This document shows positions 60,829 to 64,000 of a stretch of DNA of 64,000 nucleotides, piece after piece. Position 1 is the stretch's first letter. The number at the start of each line of letters is the position of its first letter. This stretch comes from JAAURS01 sp031362245 (GTDB lineage: Bacteria > Cyanobacteriota > Cyanobacteriia > Thermosynechococcales > Thermosynechococcaceae). The stretch covers positions 1 through 64,000 of the forward strand of contig JANLSD010000314.1 of NCBI GenBank assembly GCA_031362245.1. The letters are read 5' to 3'. The notes beneath the pieces were generated by a model. It made no database searches. It was not told where the DNA came from and saw nothing but the letters and a program-made list of their open reading frames with translations. Position numbers and translations under genes: made by a program.

Positions 60829-60873
60829 CCACCCAATGGTTTGTTTCAGACTTTCTCAATAACGATTTTAAAG

Positions 60874-60943
60874 ATCTTAGGTTCCTCAGGCATTTGGAGC
60901 CGTATAAATCAATGCACTCTGAAATCAAAAAGCTGATTATTCT
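60874..60943. promoter_or_regulatory. Bidirectional NtcA-type promoter between Rieske and hpxO genes
   Basis: The box GTA-N8-TGC at 60902-60915 has one mismatch to GTA-N8-TAC. On the plus strand a TATTCT -10 is at 60938-60943 (22-nt spacer). On the minus strand a TAAGAT -10 is at 60879-60874 (also 22 nt). Both fit TAN3T. One NtcA dimer could serve both operons. Plus-strand transcription would start about 29 nt before the hpxO GTG; minus-strand about 40 nt before the Rieske ATG. Confidence 0.62.
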
Positions 60944-60978
60944 GATCAAAAGCATTGTGATTAAAGGAGCACAGACAA

Positions 60979-62139
60979 GTGAACAACCTTAAGGTTGTGG
61001 TGATTGGGGCCGGAATTGGCGGCTTGACGGTTGGGATTGCCTTGCGTCAAGCGGGTTTTCAGGTAGGAATTTACGATAAAGTCCGCAGCCTACGTCCGGT
61101 TGGGGCGGGAATTTCGCTGTGGTCTAATGGTGTAAAAGTTCTCAATCGCTTGGGTATGGGCGCGCAAATTGCCCAGATTGGCGGACGCATGGATCATATG
61201 CAGTACCGAACGCAGTCGGGTGAGATCCTCAACGATATTCCCCTCCAGCCCTTAATTGAATCTGTAGGTCAGCGACCTTACCCCGTTGCCCGTACTGACC
61301 TCCAGCAAATTCTTTTGGATGCCTACGGCGATGAGATCCATTTAGGAACGCGCTGCATGAGCGTAGAAGAGGACGCCCAAGGTGTAACGGCTCTCTTTGA
61401 GGATGGCACTCAAGCCCAAGGAGACTTACTCATTGCTGCGGATGGGATTCACTCTGGGCTGCGGGAGTATGTGTTAGGTGAAACCTATCAGCCCCAATAC
61501 CGAGGATATGTAAACTGGAATGGATTGGTATCTGCCAGCGACACGTTAGCGCCGCTCAACACTTGGGTGATTTATGTGGGCAACCACCAACGCGCTTCTC
61601 TGATGCCTGTGGCAGGCGATCGCCTCTATTTCTTCTTCGATGTGCCACTCCCCCCAGGCACCACGGCTGAACCAGAGCAATATCGTGCTGAACTCTCTCA
61701 ATACTTTGCAGGTTGGGCAGAACCTGTTCAAAGTCTGATCGCGCAGCTCGAACCCGAGAAAGTCGCACGACTAGAAATCCGAGATGTAGGGCCAATTGAT
61801 CGCCTCGTGCGGGGCCGCATCGCCTTGCTAGGAGATTCCGCCCACGCCACCTGTCCCGACTTAGGCCAGGGCGGATGTCAGGCGATGGAAGATGGTTTGA
61901 TGTTGACGCAATACTTGCAGACCACAAACCTAGGCGTTGAGGATGCCCTGAAACGCTATGAAGCTGATCGCAAGAAGCGTACCAGCGCCATTGTGCTCAA
62001 AGCCCGTGATCGCGCCGAGGTCATCCACGGTCACGAGCCTGAGCGTACCCAAAAGTGGTATCAACAGCTCGCCCAGGAAAATCCCACAGATGTAACCGAT
62101 GCGATCTCCAAAATCATTCTAGGTGGGCCATTAAGGTAG
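60979..62139 (+). CDS. hpxO: FAD-dependent urate hydroxylase
   Basis: Flavoprotein monooxygenase, 386 residues, starting at GTG 60979 with AAAGGAG upstream. FAD motif VVVIGAGIGGLTVGIAL, second motif region LIAADGIHS, and third motif IALLGDSAHATCPDLGQGG. Arg205 in NHQRASLMPV and Tyr217 in RLYFFFDVPLPPG fall one residue from the catalytic Arg204 and Tyr216 I recall for Klebsiella HpxO. The RDRAEVIHGHE tail matches too. Reaction: urate + O2 + NADH to 5-hydroxyisourate. First gene of the plus-strand run hpxO-uraH-uraD-8-oxoguanine deaminase. Confidence 0.93.
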   Translation: MNNLKVVVIGAGIGGLTVGIALRQAGFQVGIYDKVRSLRPVGAGISLWSNGVKVLNRLGMGAQIAQIGGRMDHMQYRTQSGEILNDIPLQPLIESVGQRPYPVARTDLQQILLDAYGDEIHLGTRCMSVEEDAQGVTALFEDGTQAQGDLLIAADGIHSGLREYVLGETYQPQYRGYVNWNGLVSASDTLAPLNTWVIYVGNHQRASLMPVAGDRLYFFFDVPLPPGTTAEPEQYRAELSQYFAGWAEPVQSLIAQLEPEKVARLEIRDVGPIDRLVRGRIALLGDSAHATCPDLGQGGCQAMEDGLMLTQYLQTTNLGVEDALKRYEADRKKRTSAIVLKARDRAEVIHGHEPERTQKWYQQLAQENPTDVTDAISKIILGGPLR

Positions 62140-62144
62140 ACATT

Positions 62145-62507
62145 ATGACAGGTCAACTCACCACCCATGTTTTAGATACCGCCCAAGGCCGACCCGCTCT
62201 TGAGATGAAGATAGAACTTTGGCAGATTGAACCTGAATCAGGGCATAGGATGTTGTTGAAATCGATGAGAAGTAACCAAGATGGTCGAACGGATAGCCCC
62301 TTGCTGTTTGATAAAACATTCCAAATTGGTACCTACGAACTGCTGTTTAACGTTGGGGAGTATTTCGCCCAATCCAACCTATCCGTAAGCGATCCGCCCT
62401 TTTTAGATGAGGTGCCAATTCGCTTTAGCATTGCGGATATCGAGACGCATTACCACGTCCCGCTGCTGGTTTCTCCCTGGGCCTATAGTACGTATCGAGG
62501 GAGTTAG
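62145..62507 (+). CDS. uraH: 5-hydroxyisourate hydrolase
   Basis: Transthyretin-fold HIU hydrolase, 120 residues from ATG 62145 (MTGQLTTHVLDTAQGRPA), 5 bp after hpxO. The N-terminal catalytic His is in TTHVLD, the Arg in DGRTDS, a second His in HYHVPLLVSPWAYSTY, and the diagnostic C-terminal YRGS tetrapeptide is intact. It converts 5-hydroxyisourate to OHCU. It is a cytoplasmic tetramer in known cases; no signal peptide is present. Confidence 0.96.
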   Translation: MTGQLTTHVLDTAQGRPALEMKIELWQIEPESGHRMLLKSMRSNQDGRTDSPLLFDKTFQIGTYELLFNVGEYFAQSNLSVSDPPFLDEVPIRFSIADIETHYHVPLLVSPWAYSTYRGS

Positions 62508-62509
62508 CA

Positions 62510-63019
62510 GTGCCCTATTCGTTAGCCCAACTGAATGAAATGAGCCAAGCAGAATTTGTGGCGGCACTGGGGGCGGTGTTTGAGGATAGTCCGGCGATCG
62601 CCCAAATTGCATGGTATAACCGTCCCTTTACCAGTGTGAGCGATCTTCACCAGCAGATGGTTAAAGTTGTCAGCTACCTTAGCCCAGAAAATGAATTAGC
62701 GTTAATCCAAGCCCATCCCGATCTGGGAAGTAGGGCCACAATGGCGGAAGCTTCGGTTAAAGAGCAGGCAGGGGCGGGATTAAATCAACTTTCCCCCCAA
62801 GAATACGAGCAATTCCAGACGTTGAACCAAGCCTACACTGAAAAATTTGGATTTCCTTTTATCATTGCGGTTAAAAACCATACAAAAGCAAGCATCTTAG
62901 CAGCGTTTCCAAGTCGCTTAGAGAACTCTGCCACACAGGAGCGTCAGCAGGCGCTGGCAGAAATTATGGCGATCGCCCGTTTCCGGCTCAATAAGCTCGT
63001 TGTAGAGCGTTTAACCTAA
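62510..63019 (+). CDS. uraD: OHCU decarboxylase
   Basis: 2-oxo-4-hydroxy-4-carboxy-5-ureidoimidazoline decarboxylase, 169 residues, starting at GTG 62510, 2 bp after uraH. The catalytic His69 is in QAHPDLGSRA, and FGFPFIIAVKNHTKASIL forms the substrate pocket. The C-terminal IARFRLNKLV helix is as in other family members. It yields S-allantoin and CO2, the substrate of the PuuE enzyme encoded nearby. Confidence 0.95.
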   Translation: MPYSLAQLNEMSQAEFVAALGAVFEDSPAIAQIAWYNRPFTSVSDLHQQMVKVVSYLSPENELALIQAHPDLGSRATMAEASVKEQAGAGLNQLSPQEYEQFQTLNQAYTEKFGFPFIIAVKNHTKASILAAFPSRLENSATQERQQALAEIMAIARFRLNKLVVERLT

Positions 63020-63023
63020 CCCC

Positions 63024-64000
63024 ATGCCAACCCTCCTTGTCAAACATATCCATACCTTAGTCACCCAAGATGAAACCCGTCGAGAAATCCGCGATGGGGC
63101 ATTGCTGGTGCAAGACAATGCGATCGCCCAGGTGGGTACCACTGCCGAACTCCCCCAAACCGCCGATGAAGTCCTGGATTTCCAAGGACGCTATGTGGTG
63201 ATGCCCGGTCTGGTCAACACCCACCACCACTTTTTTCAAACCCTAACCCGAGCCGTTCCTGGGGCACAAAATAGCAATCTCTTTGCATGGCTCAAAACCC
63301 TATTTCCCATTTGGGGAAACCTCACCGCAGAAGGACTCTACATCGGCTCTCAAATGGCGGCTGCTGAATTGATTCGCTCCGGCTGCACCACCGCCAGCGA
63401 TCACCACTATATCTACCCCAATGACTGCACCCTCGACGATCAAATCCGGGCGATTCAGGAGATTGGTATCCGCTTTCATGCCAGTCGGGGCAGTCTCAGC
63501 AAAGGCGAAAGTTTGGGAGGTCTCACCCCCGATACCTTGGTCGAAAAAGAGCCGGAGATTCTCAAAGACTCCCAACGGTTGATTGAGGGCTATCACGATC
63601 CATCTCGGTATTCCATGTTGCGGATTGTTCTGGCTCCCTGCTCACCGTTCAATGTTTCCCAAGACTTAATGCGAGAATCGGCAGCAATGGCGCGATCGTA
63701 TGATGGCGTGAGATTGCATACCCACCTTGCCGAAGACCAGTCGGATATCGATTACAGTCTGGCCAATTTTGGCCTAAGCCCTGGTGATTATGCCGAATCC
63801 GTGGGATGGCTTGGCCACGATGTTTGGCACGCCCATTGCGTCAAACTTAGCGACGATTCGATTTTGAAATTTGGTCGAACGGGAACGGGTGTGGCCCATT
63901 GTCCCTGTAGCAATATGCGTTTGGGCAGTGGAATTGCTCCGATCCGCAAAATGCTAGATCACGGCGTCCCTGTAGGGTTAGGCGCGGATGGAGCTGCATC
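63024..64000 (+). CDS. 8-oxoguanine deaminase (3' end outside window)
   Basis: Amidohydrolase translated from ATG 63024 for 325 codons to the window end. Seen: VVMPGLVNTHHHFFQTLTRA (HxH), HASRGSLSKGESLGGLTPD, LRIVLAPCSPFNVS, LHTHLAEDQSD (metal His), WHAHCVKLSDD (metal His), and HCPCSNMRLGSG before GLGADGAAS with the metal Asp. This set is that of 8-oxoguanine deaminases (such as PA0142 of Pseudomonas) within the AtzB/TrzA-like group. Reaction: 8-oxoguanine to urate + NH3. It is 4 bp after uraD, so its product enters the HpxO pathway directly. It may continue about 120 residues beyond the edge. Confidence 0.88.
   Translation, partial: MPTLLVKHIHTLVTQDETRREIRDGALLVQDNAIAQVGTTAELPQTADEVLDFQGRYVVMPGLVNTHHHFFQTLTRAVPGAQNSNLFAWLKTLFPIWGNLTAEGLYIGSQMAAAELIRSGCTTASDHHYIYPNDCTLDDQIRAIQEIGIRFHASRGSLSKGESLGGLTPDTLVEKEPEILKDSQRLIEGYHDPSRYSMLRIVLAPCSPFNVSQDLMRESAAMARSYDGVRLHTHLAEDQSDIDYSLANFGLSPGDYAESVGWLGHDVWHAHCVKLSDDSILKFGRTGTGVAHCPCSNMRLGSGIAPIRKMLDHGVPVGLGADGAA

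Overview
The window comes from a phycoerythrin-containing cyanobacterium. The signs are cpeB/cpeA with their bilin lyases, an NDH-1 ndhB gene, a TopA without zinc fingers, and very many HIP1-type GCGATCGC octamers on both strands. The dispersed short hairpin repeats and mosaic exopolysaccharide cluster fit a filamentous or Leptolyngbya-like lineage, but no rRNA or other taxonomic marker is present, so genus is not called.

Layout. (1) 1-13.5 kb, all minus strand: a surface-polysaccharide cluster. It has nucleotide-sugar genes (two DegT aminotransferases, an SDR epimerase, a Gfo/Idh/MocA dehydrogenase, two hexapeptide acyltransferases), a Wzm/Wzt ABC exporter, an LhgO-like oxidase, a divergent sugar-1-phosphate transferase, a Wzz/Wzc-like co-polymerase and a GT4 glycosyltransferase. 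It ends in a 1.3-kb AT-rich gap holding a perfect 38-bp palindrome. (2) 14.7-21 kb: housekeeping genes (dusB, tRNA-Gly, panB, aspS) plus small proteins of unknown role. (3) 21.2-29.2 kb: one 2642-residue repeat-rich surface protein. (4) 29.6-33.7 kb: a phycoerythrin locus (small ORF, CpeF-type lyase, cpeB, cpeA, cpeY) without cpeZ or linker genes. (5) 33.7-44.7 kb: mixed housekeeping (tpm, APH-like kinase, hom, ndhB, topA, TerB-like, cell-wall amidase).

(6) 44.8-64 kb is the most interesting part: what looks like one nitrogen-scavenging island. A minus-strand operon encodes a complete BMP-family ABC importer (two Tat-type lipoproteins, two permeases, a double ATPase) interleaved with two isochorismatase-fold cysteine hydrolases, a cupin and a stand-alone allophanate-hydrolase C-terminal-like protein. 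One hydrolase matches biuret hydrolase BiuH; the other is a candidate triuret hydrolase. Diverging from it are a porin and a PuuE-type allantoinase, then an allantoate amidohydrolase, a second allophanate-hydrolase-C-like protein, guanine deaminase and a Rieske oxygenase (minus strand). Last comes a plus-strand run of FAD urate hydroxylase (HpxO), HIU hydrolase, OHCU decarboxylase and 8-oxoguanine deaminase, the last cut by the window end.

Together these genes would take guanine or 8-oxoguanine through urate, 5-hydroxyisourate, OHCU and allantoin to allantoate. The importer operon could recover triuret or biuret, possible chemical oxidation products of urate. Three intergenic NtcA-type boxes, two perfect GTA-N8-TAC and one with a single mismatch, each sit 22-23 nt from a TAN3T -10 box in the direction of the flanking genes. 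This implies that the island is switched on by nitrogen limitation. Urease, the amidase domain of allophanate hydrolase, ureidoglycolate-processing genes, xanthine dehydrogenase and the Rieske reductase are not in this window.
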